Below, in pieces: positions 1 through 11,500 of a stretch of 64,000 nucleotides of DNA (its first letter is position 1; the number at the start of each line of letters is the position of its first letter). Under the pieces are notes generated by a model, which was given only the letters and a program-made list of their open reading frames with translations, had not been told where the DNA came from and made no database searches. The DNA comes from Wuchereria bancrofti (taxonomy: Eukaryota; Nematoda; Chromadorea; Rhabditida; Onchocercidae). Both the position numbers and the translations under genes were made by a program. The stretch is taken from contig SSBO01000003.1 of assembly GCA_005281725.1 (NCBI GenBank), positions 7,724,575 through 7,788,574 on the forward strand, written 5' to 3'.

Positions 1-425
1 TCATTCAATATTGTTTGTTTACAAATTGTATAGCAATAAAATGAATATGATATATTGAAAAAATGATATATAAAATTATTTTTAAACATTTGAAAAGTTT
101 TTTTTTTATTCCTTTTCTGTTTCCGTTTTGCTTTATATGTTTTTATAAGTATAATGAAAAAAAAAAAAAATTTTTTTAAGTATATAAGAAATTATAATAT
201 CAAAATTAAGAAATGCGAGAGAAAAAAATAAATGAAAATTAAAGAGTGATGAAAATTTTCTAATTTTTTTTAAAGATGAGCTAAAAAAAATAATAAATTA
301 ATTCAATATCATAAATATAATGCTTGATACAAATATTTCAAATGAATTTATGATGGTAATTAAAAAAAAAAAGAATGAACCGGATTTAATCAAAGTTTTA
401 GCGGTAAAATAAACCGGAAAAAAGG
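1..425. other. AT-rich non-coding stretch, no gene seen
   Basis: This stretch is dominated by A and T runs with no coding frame or recognisable RNA. Towards its right end (about 370-425) the composition becomes less AT-rich and contains CCGG-type words, which continue into the small open frame and repeat block that follow. Confidence 0.5.
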
Positions 426-656
426 ATGAAAAAAATGGAAGAGGAAAATAGAAAAGAGACTTTCGGTTCTTTTTTCGATGAAATGAAAATTGTCAGAGAG
501 GAAAGCAAAGAAGAGATGCCCGGATGGATCATCCATTCAACCATTTCTTCGGGAATAACAACATTAGTGATTCTGAATTTATTGCTTTTGCAGAAAAGAA
601 AAGAAGGAAAAGCAGAAAATTTATACGGAAAAAATTTTAAATACAATCATTTATAA
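426..656 (+). CDS. Small hypothetical ORF, 76 aa, possible single-pass membrane peptide; weak
   Basis: I do not recognise this frame. It starts at ATG 426 and would encode 76 residues: a charged Glu/Lys/Arg-rich N-terminal half (residues 1-31), a hydrophobic stretch at about residues 40-55 that could span a membrane, and a basic tail (QKRKEGK). Its base composition is richer in G and C than its surroundings. The opposite strand is also open over 398-646, so coding direction cannot be decided. No splice-leader acceptor or neighbour supports expression. Open frames of this length are expected by chance in this window, so it may simply be the edge of the repeat element at 680-960. Confidence is low. 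Confidence 0.15.
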   Translation: MKKMEEENRKETFGSFFDEMKIVREESKEEMPGWIIHSTISSGITTLVILNLLLLQKRKEGKAENLYGKNFKYNHL

Positions 657-659
657 TTA

Positions 660-965
660 TTTAGAAAGAATATAATATTTTCTTCCTGATCCGGAAAGAC
701 AAAAAAATTAAAAGAAAAAGAAACTTTTTGTTCCCAATATAAAAAAATGAGAAAAGTTTATAACATTTCAATCTAATCATACAATAACTAATATTTTTCT
801 TCCTGATCCGGAAGATTGAAAAATTGAACGATACACAAAAACAAAAAATTAAAGGAAAAAAGAAATTTTTTAATCCCAATATAAAAGAATTGAAAAAAGC
901 TTATAGCATTTCAATCTAATCATACAGTAATTCTTCCTGATCCGGAAGAGGCTTGACCCGGAAGA
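660..965. repeat. Imperfect tandem repeat, 117-134 bp unit, about 2.5 copies
   Basis: The word TCTTCCTGATCCGGAA occurs at 681, 798 and 932, giving steps of 117 and 134 bases. Between these anchors the sequence also aligns: each unit has an A-rich section, a TTCCCAATATAAAA / TATCCCAATATAAAA-type section ending in a purine run, and the phrase CATTTCAATCTAATCATACA just before the next anchor. The anchor holds an inverted repeat, CTTCC...GGAAG. A fourth partial GACCCGGAAGATT follows at about 955. No coding capacity is evident. Confidence 0.75.
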
Positions 966-1177
966 TTAAAAAAAATTGCATGATATAGTTTAATAAAGAA
1001 AAATATTGATTGCTTTTTTTGTTTCCAAAATAAGAAAAGAAAAATCATTTGTTTCTTTAAATAAAAATATTGCTGAAAAGCAATTTTTGAATGAATTATT
1101 GATAAACCATTTGAAAATTGATAGCTAAAAATAAGAGGAAAAAAAAAGGAAAAGAAAAACCAATTTTCTTTTTTCAT

Positions 1178-1240
1178 ATTTTACTTAAAATTAATATTAT
1201 ATTAAATTTTTTTTAGAATAATATTAATTTTAAGTAAAAT
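1178..1240. repeat. Perfect 23-bp inverted repeat with 17-base loop
   Basis: Bases 1178-1200 are the exact reverse complement of 1218-1240 (23 of 23 positions), separated by 17 bases (1201-1217). The arms begin ATTTTACTTAAAATTAATAT. The element could extrude as a hairpin or be the remains of a small inverted-repeat transposable element. I see no flanking target-site duplication that I can defend. Confidence 0.85.
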
Positions 1241-1491
1241 AAGTTATATTATAAGTTATATCAAATTTCCATCTTTAGGTTTTATTTTTAATGTGATTTA
1301 TAGTTGAATATGGGAAAATTCGAATAATTAAATAATTAATTGAAATATTTTTTTTTTGTTTCAATAAGAAACATGTAAATATTGCTTATAAATTACAGAT
1401 ATGATATTTGTTCCTTAATAAGTGTCAATTTAAATACTGCAAAATAGTTCTTTTCATTTGTTTAGAAAATTAATAACGATTGAAATAATTG

Positions 1492-1650
1492 TAAGTTTCA
1501 TTCGGACAATGGTCACATCAAGTGCTAAGTTTCATTCGGACAATGGTCACATCAAGTGCTAAGTTTCACTCGGACAATGGTCACATCAAGTGCTAAGTTT
1601 CATTCGGACAATGGTCACATCAAGTGTTAGCTTCACTCAGTCATCACAAA
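1492..1650 (+). repeat. 34-bp minisatellite, four near-identical copies plus a partial fifth
   Basis: Units start at 1492, 1526, 1560 and 1594, each 34 bases long, with consensus beginning TAAGTTTCATTCGGACAATG and ending GTCACATCAAGTGC. Differences are limited to single bases (CATT to CACT in unit 3, GTGC to GTGT at the end of unit 4). A decayed fifth unit (TAGCTTCACTCAGTCATCAC) begins at 1628. The unit is clearly richer in G and C than the flanks. 34 is not a multiple of three, so the array is not coding in a constant frame. Confidence 0.95.
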
Positions 1651-4617
1651 TATTTCATTTTGTTTCTTATTTCTTGAAAATAAATGAAAATAAATACTAT
1701 TATAATTGGTATAATCCATTTAAAATTTTTCGTCTCTTGCTAATTAATTAATTTAAAGTATTATCATATAGTGCTATATTTTTATTGAAATTTTTGGATT
1801 TTTCATTCTTACACATAATTTTTTTCATTTTTAACTTTCCTTTTTCTTTAAAATTTAAATAGTATTAAAAATTTTAACTAAAAAATTAACTTCGATTACT
1901 TTGAAAATTTTGTAATGCACTTTAAAATGATTGGTATAAACTATTTAAAATTAAATACAAATTTAAATGGTCTGCATACTATGTTATATTAAGTACAAAT
2001 ACGAAAGTTAAAAATGAATTTTGCAAAAACTAAAATATTTTTGCATTATATTAATTTGTTTAGTATTTCTACTAATTATTCCACAATTTAATTAATATAT
2101 ACGCTATGTTAGTTCATCATTTTTCAAAAAATGACAATCTATGCTCTAACTTATGTAACATTTTTGATGCTCAACAATAATGACAATACATTATTTTTCA
2201 AAAATTAAAAATTATTGATTTTTTGATGTATGCAAGAAATACATATTTGCTAAATATATCAATAAAAAAATCAATAAAATTTAATTACACTAAAATAATT
2301 AATATCACAACATACAAGAAGCATAATGCTAGCATATGTAAAAAAATTTGCATGCAAAAATGGAAAAGAGCAAATTATTTATCAGTTGCTTTGATAATAA
2401 AAAAGAAAAGTTAAAAATCAATTTTTAAGCTATGCTTTTTCTTCGATTAATTAATATCCAATTTTAATAATCAATGATCAGTATTTAATTTTGTAAATAT
2501 CAAAATTGATTAGTGAAAGTATTTTTAATTTAATTGTTTAATTTGGCAAAAATTAGTTCAACTTTTCACAAAAATATCTGTAAACAATTTGTTTTCGACT
2601 TTTAGTGAATTAGGTAAGATTTGTTTGTCCAATAATTTTGTCCACTTCTTTCAATCCCAAACGATTAACTATAATTGCTTTTCGTCGTATTTTTCACTTT
2701 TACTTTCTCATATACTTATAACTTATACTATATTACTGCCTAAATACTACAAATACAAAAATTTATAATTGAAAAAAGTTTAAAAAATCTTTAAAAGTGG
2801 CGCAGTAAAAATCGGCAAAATTAAAGGACGCAAAAAAGAAACTAAAAAAATAGAAAATTTAAATAACATAAATTTGTTAATATCAAAAAAAAAAAATTCA
2901 AAGAAAAAAGCAGAAGGAAAAATAAACTAACTAAAGATAGAAATTAAAAAAGAACTAAATATCTAAATTTGAATAAAAGTTAGAAAAAAAGTTTTAGGAC
3001 AATTATTTAAGAGTTTGCTATGGAATTAGAATTGAAAAAAAGATATATAAAAATAAAAACTTAAATATCGCAATTTTCATTAAAGTTAAAAAATTCCTAT
3101 ACAAATTATTGGCAAGCATAATAATATAAATGAATTAAATTGGAATTGAAAAACGAACAAACAAAAATTAAAGCTTTCACATTAAAATTGGACAACAGCA
3201 CGAAATAACAATCATAATAAAAAAGAATTTAGAAAATAAAATTACTCTTTTTGAATCGATTAGAATAAGTAAACTTGAAACAAATTAATTTTTATATACT
3301 CATTTCATACCTTATAAGTTAAAATTTATAATTTCGAATTGAAAGTTAATTTAAGAATACTGAAACAAATGATTTTTGCTATACATGCAAACATGCAATC
3401 AAGTTTAATTGAATTTTTTTATTTTTTTTGTCAATAATCACCGAGGAATTGCTTGCTAGAAATTTCATTTCTTTGCACTTTACTTAGAACTATTAAAATC
3501 TAAAAATCGCAAACTTTTTCCATCGAAGTTCCTCGCTCTTCTTATTTTGGAAAAATACCTAATAAAAAAGTGGAAAAATTCTTTTAAAAAAATGTCTTAA
3601 GCGATTGTTTATTAAATTTCGCAAAAATAATAGTGCCAATTGACTAAGTATCAATTTCAATCAAATTAATTTTAATTACAAATTTGAATGAAATGATTTT
3701 GGGTGAAAATCTTTTTTTTGATCAAAACAAAAAAGGTTAATTTTTTTGAAATTTTAAATAATTGATGGATAAATTTATCGAATAGGTGTAATAAATTTTT
3801 TCTAGTAAAACTTCTTTTTCGACCCGTCCTTGAAATAATTTTTAGTGTCAAAGTTTTTCTCCACTTTTTTCTACATTAAATTTTTTTAATAAAGATTAAA
3901 ATGGCTAAACCAATCATAATTTAATGTGAATTTAAATACAAACTTTTTTGATGTGTTTTAATCCAGTTTTTATTTCTATGAATAGCAATTAAATTGATAA
4001 AAAAATGAAATATTTGATAATTGTTGGGGATTAAAATCAACGAATGATAGATAATATTTGATATTTGAAATATAAAAGAGAAAAGAAACTACCATTAAAA
4101 GAATGCTAGTTTGTTTTCTCTTCAGTTTATTAATCTGTTCAACTTGATTAAATTACTTGTTATAATTAATAAGTTGCACAAATTAATTAAAAATCATTAA
4201 ATGTTTGCTAATTTCAGCAATTAATCTTAATTATCTCCAAAGACTTTGACTTTTCAAAACGTTTTCCTCCTTCATTTTCAAAAAAAAAAAGTCATAAAAT
4301 TGTCGCTTTTTATAAGAATTTTTTCTTCTATTAATAATTAAAAATTTAGGAGCAATTTTTTCTTTCTTACAAGACTAACGTCTATTAAATGAAAAGAAAG
4401 GAGAGAAAAATTAAATTAAAAACTAAAATCAAAAAAAAATTAAATTATGCATGTCGATAAATTTGTTTAATTTACAAAAATTATAATTAATTATAATTTA
4501 GAAAAAAATATATCTAAAATATTTTTTATTATAACAAAACAAAAATAAATCAATCATTCATAGAGCAACAACTGATGCTAAAACTCATTTCATTTTTATT
4601 TTTCTCTTTCACATATC

Positions 4618-4675
4618 GATCCGTTCGTCCATTCGTCGTCCATTTGACCATTTGTCCGTCCATTTGTCCATTTGT
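4618..4675 (+). repeat. Degenerate octamer repeat (GTCCATTT-like)
   Basis: A pyrimidine/GT-rich patch repeats variants of CCATTTGT, CCATTCGT and CCGTTCGT about seven times with 8-12 base spacing (for example CCATTTGACCATTTGTCCGT). It stands out against A-rich flanks. It is a simple-sequence tract with no coding signal. Confidence 0.6.
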
Positions 4676-6965
4676 TTTTGAAGGAAATTAAATGATGAAA
4701 ATAGCGTGTAAAACAGTAGTTTATTGTAAAAATATTAGCAATTATTGATGAATATGTATTAGAAATAAACATTTTTCATTTTGCATAAAATAAGAACAAA
4801 AAGGCAAATAATTCTTTTTTTAATAAAAATTTATAAAAAATTTCAATTATATTATTTGCAACATGAAAAGATCGATAAAAAAAGATGACGGAAATACGGA
4901 AATGAATAAAACAAATTCAGAATTCTTTTTTCATTTTTGACAATTTAGCAGAGTTACTATTATCGTTTGTTCTCTTTTTTAAGTAATATGAATGTCGCAT
5001 GCGGAACAAATTTTGATATTGGCAAAGTCTTAGTTAGTTAATTAATTAATTAGTCGGAATTCTCTTAAATAATAAAATTTGTAACTAAGCGTGAAAGAAG
5101 GAATGATAGAATGTTATATTTTTTGGTTCAACAAGAAGTTAAAATTCACATTCAAATATTTTATTTAATAAATATATGTTTTTAAACTAGTTGATTTTAA
5201 TGACTACACAAGTTGAATTTTATAACTATCGTATAAAATAAATAATAAAATGTTAAATATTTGAAATGATAAAATTTTATCAAAATTTTTTTTCCTTTTC
5301 ACTAAAAAATTACTCTTGTCTAAGTTTTTTCTAAGACTAGAATAATTAGTAACTTTTCAAGGTCTAAAAAAATGAAATAGAAGTGGAAAAAATTATAGCA
5401 ACAACGAGGGTTGGTGATAAAATAAAATTCCTCATATTGATCAAATTTCATAATAGAATTATTTTTTCCCTTTCTTTTTTTTCTATTGCTAGCAAATTAG
5501 GTTTGAAATGTAAAAGAGATTGCTAAGCTTCAAATTATTCAATTCATAATGCTTATATGGTAAAATGATTAATCAATCTTGCGAGATTAATAGAACTTTT
5601 TGACAATTAATTAAGTGATTTCAATAATTAAAATAAAAATTCCAAGTTCCAAGAGTCAAATCAATCAATTGCTATCACATACAAGTGTATTTATATGTTT
5701 TTTCTCAATTTAATATTTTTTGTTTTTTTTGAAAAATAAAACTTTGCTTTTTTTGTATAGAAAAAATTTATAAATTTGACAGCAAAACAATATTAGTTGT
5801 TAGCTTTTTTTTTTCAGTTAAGCTATTTAGCCATTTTGAGTGTTATTGCTTATAATGTTTTCTTTTCTTTTTGTTTTGTTTTTTCTTTTGATAATATTCT
5901 CATGTAAGAGTTATTTCAATGCAAATTTCAAAAAATCTTTTACAATTTTCTAGTTATTCTATACATTTTCCTTTAAATAGATTATTGCATGAAAAAGTTT
6001 AATTCATAAGATTTGGCTTAAAATGTAGTATTGCTTATTTCTTGCTAATGTTTAAGTAAACTTTTGATTAAATTTAAGCATAGACTTCTTCGATGACTTA
6101 AAGTGTGCTAATTATCATCCAATTTAAAATTTAACATGTATATTTTAAGTAGTTAATGTAATATAATGGAATTACTGCAAAAACAATAATTAAGCTTTGA
6201 AATGATAATTGGATTAATATTTTAACAAATAGTTAAATGCTTTATTGTAGCATTTCAAATGAAAATGAAAAGTTATTTCAAATATATACAAAAATTAAAT
6301 AGTTCTTGAAGGAATAATCAGTTAAGCTATTCATACTTTTTATATTATGCAGAATTACTTATGTATACAATTATCAGAAATCAAATTTAAGATTTTTATT
6401 TCACTATGGAAAATCTTGGTATAAACAAAAAAATAACATATTATGATCATACCTCAGTTTTTTTTCTTTGTAATCTTTGATAAATTCTCCCTCGCACATA
6501 CTCAGACAGTTAAATGCTATTTCATTTTGTAGCATTTCAGATGAAAATGCAATAAACTTCTACCATACTATTTTTAAGCTACCATAAATTATTCTTACCG
6601 TAATTACTCCTACAATTTATTGTTAGATTCAGTATTTAGCAATTAAATTTTGAATTCAAACCACTTATTTTCATTTACTGTATGTCAGAAATTGTTCCAT
6701 TATCAAAAATTACTGTATTAAATACAGTACCATAATCTTAAAGCAATATATTACTATAGTTGTAATCATCTGTAATCTTTGGCATACTGTGGTTGCGATC
6801 CGATTTAAATTTAAATTACTTTTTAATAATACTTTGTAAAAAAGAGGAAATAAAATAAGTATGAAAATATCCGTAAAATTTGGCGACTAAAGTGGCCAAT
6901 TTGGCTAAATATAATTTTTTGGTAGAAAATGAAGAAAAGGACAAGTAGGAGGAGAGAGAAAGGGA

Positions 6966-6982
6966 CAGAGAGAGAGAGAGAG
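6966..6982 (+). repeat. (AG)n microsatellite
   Basis: About eight AG units lie inside a longer purine-only stretch. Similar short GA/CT tracts occur at about 19241, 22815, 25974, 40465 and 46408, so dinucleotide purine tracts recur through the window. Confidence 0.85.
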
Positions 6983-8319
6983 GAAGACGAGAAAGCTAAA
7001 TACCTGGTTGAAAGAGAAAAAATGAATGGAACAACTTTTCTTTACAGTTGATATTAAAGATTTTTTTCCAGCTGAACAAGAGAGTTAATGGAGTTTAAAG
7101 GAGGTTTGCCATTTTGCCAAATGCATCAGAAATTGAAGAATGGAAAAAAAGGGAAAGAATAAAATTGTTTGAAAGAAAGGAAAGTTATAATAAAACGATA
7201 CAAGTGTGAAAAAGAAAATGAAAAAAAAAAAGGAAAAAAGGAAAAAGAAGAAAAAGACGAATGATACAAATATAATTTTTTTAATGCATTTCTTTTTTTG
7301 TTGTTGCAACAAATTTTGCTTTTTTTCCTTTCTCTATTATTTTGATCATCGTTAAATATTATTTGTTATTTTGATAATTGATTATGATTAATTAATTAAA
7401 TCCATTTTATTTTGTTATGAACAAGATTTGGGAGAGAAAAAAATGAAAGTTTGTTAGGTTTCAACCAAAATTAAATGAAATTAAATTTCGCTTAAATCAG
7501 TATCAGTGATCGTTTTACGCTGTCACTCTAATTTAAATCATTCTATATTGTCTACCTTCTTCTTTTATTTTAAGCCACTTTAAGCCATTCCAAGCCAAAC
7601 TAATCGCAATTGATCTTTCATCCCTTATTTTAAACTAATTCATCGATTCCTTCGTTTTTTTTTTTCACTTTTTGTTCAATTATAAATTAATCATAACGGT
7701 TTTATTATAATTTTGAAAATTTTTAACAAATATTTTTTTATGAAATATTAACTGATTTCAAGAGATTTTCTTTTTTGAAATAAGTTATTTCAAAAAAATT
7801 AACTAATTAATCAATTATGTAAGCAGACATTTTCATTTCTATCGAATAACATATTTTTTCTTCTTATTTTACCAATCAGTAAAAACGAAAAGTTTAAATG
7901 ACTAATTCCATATTTACCAAAAATTTTTCAAAAATCCCATATTAGTTGACAATGATGAAAAAAGCGAAAACTCGAAACATCATAAAAATTTTTTACTTTT
8001 AGCAATAAACATTCGAACATATTTTTCTTTCTTTTCAAATAAATGCAAGATGAAGAAGAGGAAAAAAAAAAGGAAAGGAAAACTTCAATGGTTTTTGTAG
8101 AAAAAAAAAAATATTTCGATGGAATTTTTACATAAATTTTCAACTTATAAAAACTATTTGTTTTAGCTATTTTGATGATAAAATTGCAAAGAACAAAAAT
8201 TTATATTTATTACCACAATTTATTGTATATAATTATGGACAAAATTCAAATTGTAAAAAGCTATCAATGCGAAAAATATTTATTTGCCATATTATCTTTT
8301 TTTTTTTCGTCAAAAAAAA

Positions 8320-8545
8320 TTATTGAACCCAAAAAAATTGTTTGCTAAAAAAAAAGAGACAGCTATAAGTTATTGAACTAGAAAACACTGTTTTGCAAGT
8401 GCAAAAAGCAAAAACCTAGAAATTATTGAACTTACAAAAATAGAATTATTGCATTACCAAACTAAAGACGTACAACTTGTTGAACTAGCAAAAACTAGTT
8501 CACTAATGAAAAACTATAAACTATTGAATTAACAAAAATTTACAT
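8320..8545 (+). repeat. Degenerate tandem array, about 50-bp unit, five copies
   Basis: The motif TATTGAACTA(G)CAAAAA recurs at 8321, 8371, 8424, 8478 (TGTTGAACTAGCAAAAAC) and 8522 (TATTGAATTAACAAAAAT). The steps are 50, 53, 54 and 44 bases. The DNA between anchors is A-rich and only loosely alignable, often containing TTGC followed by AAAA. This is an old, decayed minisatellite. Confidence 0.65.
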
Positions 8546-11500
8546 TCAAAAAGAAAAATTTTTAACTGTTAAATATTTTTATCTCACTATTAGCTGGGAA
8601 AAAACGAAAAATTTACAAAAAAAATTCTTTAACAAATTGTGATAATATTAAAAACTTTGAACAAAAAAAAAAAAAATGAATGAAAAGTATATTGAAACAA
8701 ATTAATCCTGAAAATTATTTGTTTTAAAAAAGTTTACTTACATAAACCGGTTGAAACGGAAGTAAAAATGAAAGCTATTCGAAAATTTATGAAAATTACT
8801 TTTACTAAGATTGCCGTTGGGTATGATTTTGCCAACTTTAATTTGTCAAAAAATATGCTATATGTGTTATTCTGTAGTTTCTCTCATAACAGAAACGATC
8901 TTTTTAAATTATTTTTAAATTTTAATTTTGTTTCAATAAAGAAAATTTGGGATTTACATTAATTCGTACTTTTAGCAAAAACTATATAATATGATTAGTG
9001 TTTTACAAATTTCAGATAATAAAAAATTTCATTTTTTTTTTTTGCCCTGACTACTAGGAGTTAGTAATTCATTGAACAGTAAATAATGTGAGTGACATTT
9101 GTAACTTAAATACTTTTCCTTTTTTTTTTTGCTACGAGTCTCTTTTTTTTCTTTTTTTTATATTCTCTTTTTTTTTAATACGAATGAACATTTTTGATAA
9201 AAATATTTGTCGAACAATAAATTCAATTAAATTAAATTAAAACTTTTGTCAGTTAAAACATGATAATAATTAATTGAAATTAATAAGATTAAAGTGATTT
9301 GTATGACATATGAATAAAACTTTCCATAGAAAAAAGATGGTAAATATTTTATTTAAGAATTTTAAAAGTTATTTCATTAAATTCTAATTTTTTCATAATG
9401 CATTATAGATTATATTAAATAAGGAAAATCATCGAAAAAAAAAAGGCTATTTAAGCCAGGAAATTAAAGCCTTTAAGCAATGGAAAAGAAAATGGGACAA
9501 ATGTAAAGAATGTTAGAAAAGAACAAATTATTAAGAGAGAATATTTTTGTCAACTGCACTTGACAATTTCAATTTCAAAAGGTAGTAAAAATTTTTCAGT
9601 AATTATCTGTTAAAGCATATGCAAATAATGATATTTTGAAAATTTTGAACTTTTTTATTTATATGTTTTCCTTTGCTTTATATAAATATCAAGGCAAAAA
9701 AAAAAGATTCAAAGAGAGAATAAAAAGATTATAAAATGATAAAACTTGAATTTTGACGAATGATTTAACTATTAAAGTTGATAAGAATTTATTGAAGGAC
9801 AGAAAAAGAAACAAAAGAAACGGTAAAAATTATAGAAGTTAGATATAATTTACAAAATAAAAACACATTTTTTTTCAAAAAAAAATTTTTATGCTGATAA
9901 GTAGAACAAAAAGCAAACAAAAAAGCTAGATGAAAACAAAGTTTTTGAAAAATTTAAAAGAATTAAATGATTTAATTGAAATCACTTACATCCATGTTAT
10001 TCATTCATGTATTTTTTAATTTATACATTCATTAAAAATAAAATTCTTTAGTTATTTGATCAAAAAAATCTCAACTGTTAGTTAAATTTTTCAATAGTAA
10101 ATGAGAAATATAAATTTTAATAGTCATTTCTTAATGAGTTCTATATAAAAGAAGACAAAAATAAGAGTGAAGATTTTGAACTTTGGAAAATTTGAGAAAA
10201 AGATGGAATATATATTAAGATAAAAATAATAATACAAAAAAAAAAAAATATTCTATTTGAAAAAGAAAAACTACAAAAAAGACAAATTCGATTAAATTTA
10301 TTTTGAGAAATAATTGAACAAGATAAAACAATCTAAACCAATGATTATTAAAATTCAATGTGAATTTTAATGCATTTCCAAAAGTTTTAATTCATCAAAG
10401 TTTTTTTAATTGTTTTTGCATATTTCCAGGAAAAATATCAAATACTTGCAGTACTCACACATCTATCATTTTTATCATTTTATTTCATTTCAAATTATAT
10501 ATCACAGTTCAATTTGGATAAAAGAAAAAAGAGGTGAATTTTCAAAAAATTGACGTAAACGAAAATGAAAAATTAAAATTAAATGTTACCTTGTTTTTGA
10601 ACAGAAAATAAATCGTTTTATTGATTATGAAAATTTTTTGTCGTTCGTTACCAATTAAAATTCTGAATCACTTTTGCCTGGAAGAAGAAGGAAAATTTAT
10701 AACTTTAAAATCTCACAATTTACTTTATTTATTTAACATTTGAATTTCATCATCGAATTGCAAGCAACAGATATATCGAGTTAATTGCAAAGAAAAAAAA
10801 AATAAAAATAAAAAAATAAAATTGAAACACTGCATAATACGTATGTCTTACATGAATAAAATACAAATTCATTACATTTGCTATAATATGAATACATAAT
10901 ATATAAATTTATATTTGATAATATTGTAAATAATTTCCGATTAATTAAATATAATATATTTTCTGATAACAGTAATTTATTTACAAACGATATAAGATAT
11001 TCACAACGAAATTACAGCAATATATCATAGTAGCTCCGATCTAAATAAAATTACCACATTTTGAAAAACTAATATTTGAAATTTCAACAATTGCATGATA
11101 CGTTAATTGAATTCGACGAGATCAATTTATTTCCAACAAAAAAAAAAGAAAAAAATTCATTAAACAAATCAATTAATAAATATGAATAAATTCGCTATTC
11201 TGATTGCATCAAATGAAATGACCAAATAAAAAGTTCTGGTAATTCTGATCGATTAAAGTTTAATGCACCAAAATTATTTCGGTTAATTTTTTTTTTTGCT
11301 CCTTTTTTATAAGTTCGATTTTCAACAACTAAAAATTTATGAAATTTACAAAATAAAATATAAAATTAATAAAAGGAATTATTAAGTAGTTTGTTCTTTT
11401 TTCTGAAATAAAAGAAAGTTTAAGGAAATGAAAAGTTACATTGATAAATGAATGAATGTTTAAGTAATTCAATTTTAGTGCAAATGAATTTTTAATTTTA

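Larger units (their letters stand above)
1651..8320. other. AT-rich intergenic DNA with simple repeats, no gene seen
   Basis: There is no exon-like frame with credible splice sites. Items inside: a degenerate CCATTTGT-type octamer repeat at about 4618-4675, an (AG)n tract at 6966-6982 within a purine-rich strand (about 6940-7010), and many A or T runs. Short open frames on either strand (2223-2414, 7085-7312, 7928-8143) are Lys/Asn/Phe-rich and at chance length for this composition. Confidence 0.6.

Noticed and set aside
8768..8962. 64-codon + frame beginning MKAIRKFMKITF
   Set aside because: Chance length, no recognised motif, no splice or leader signal.
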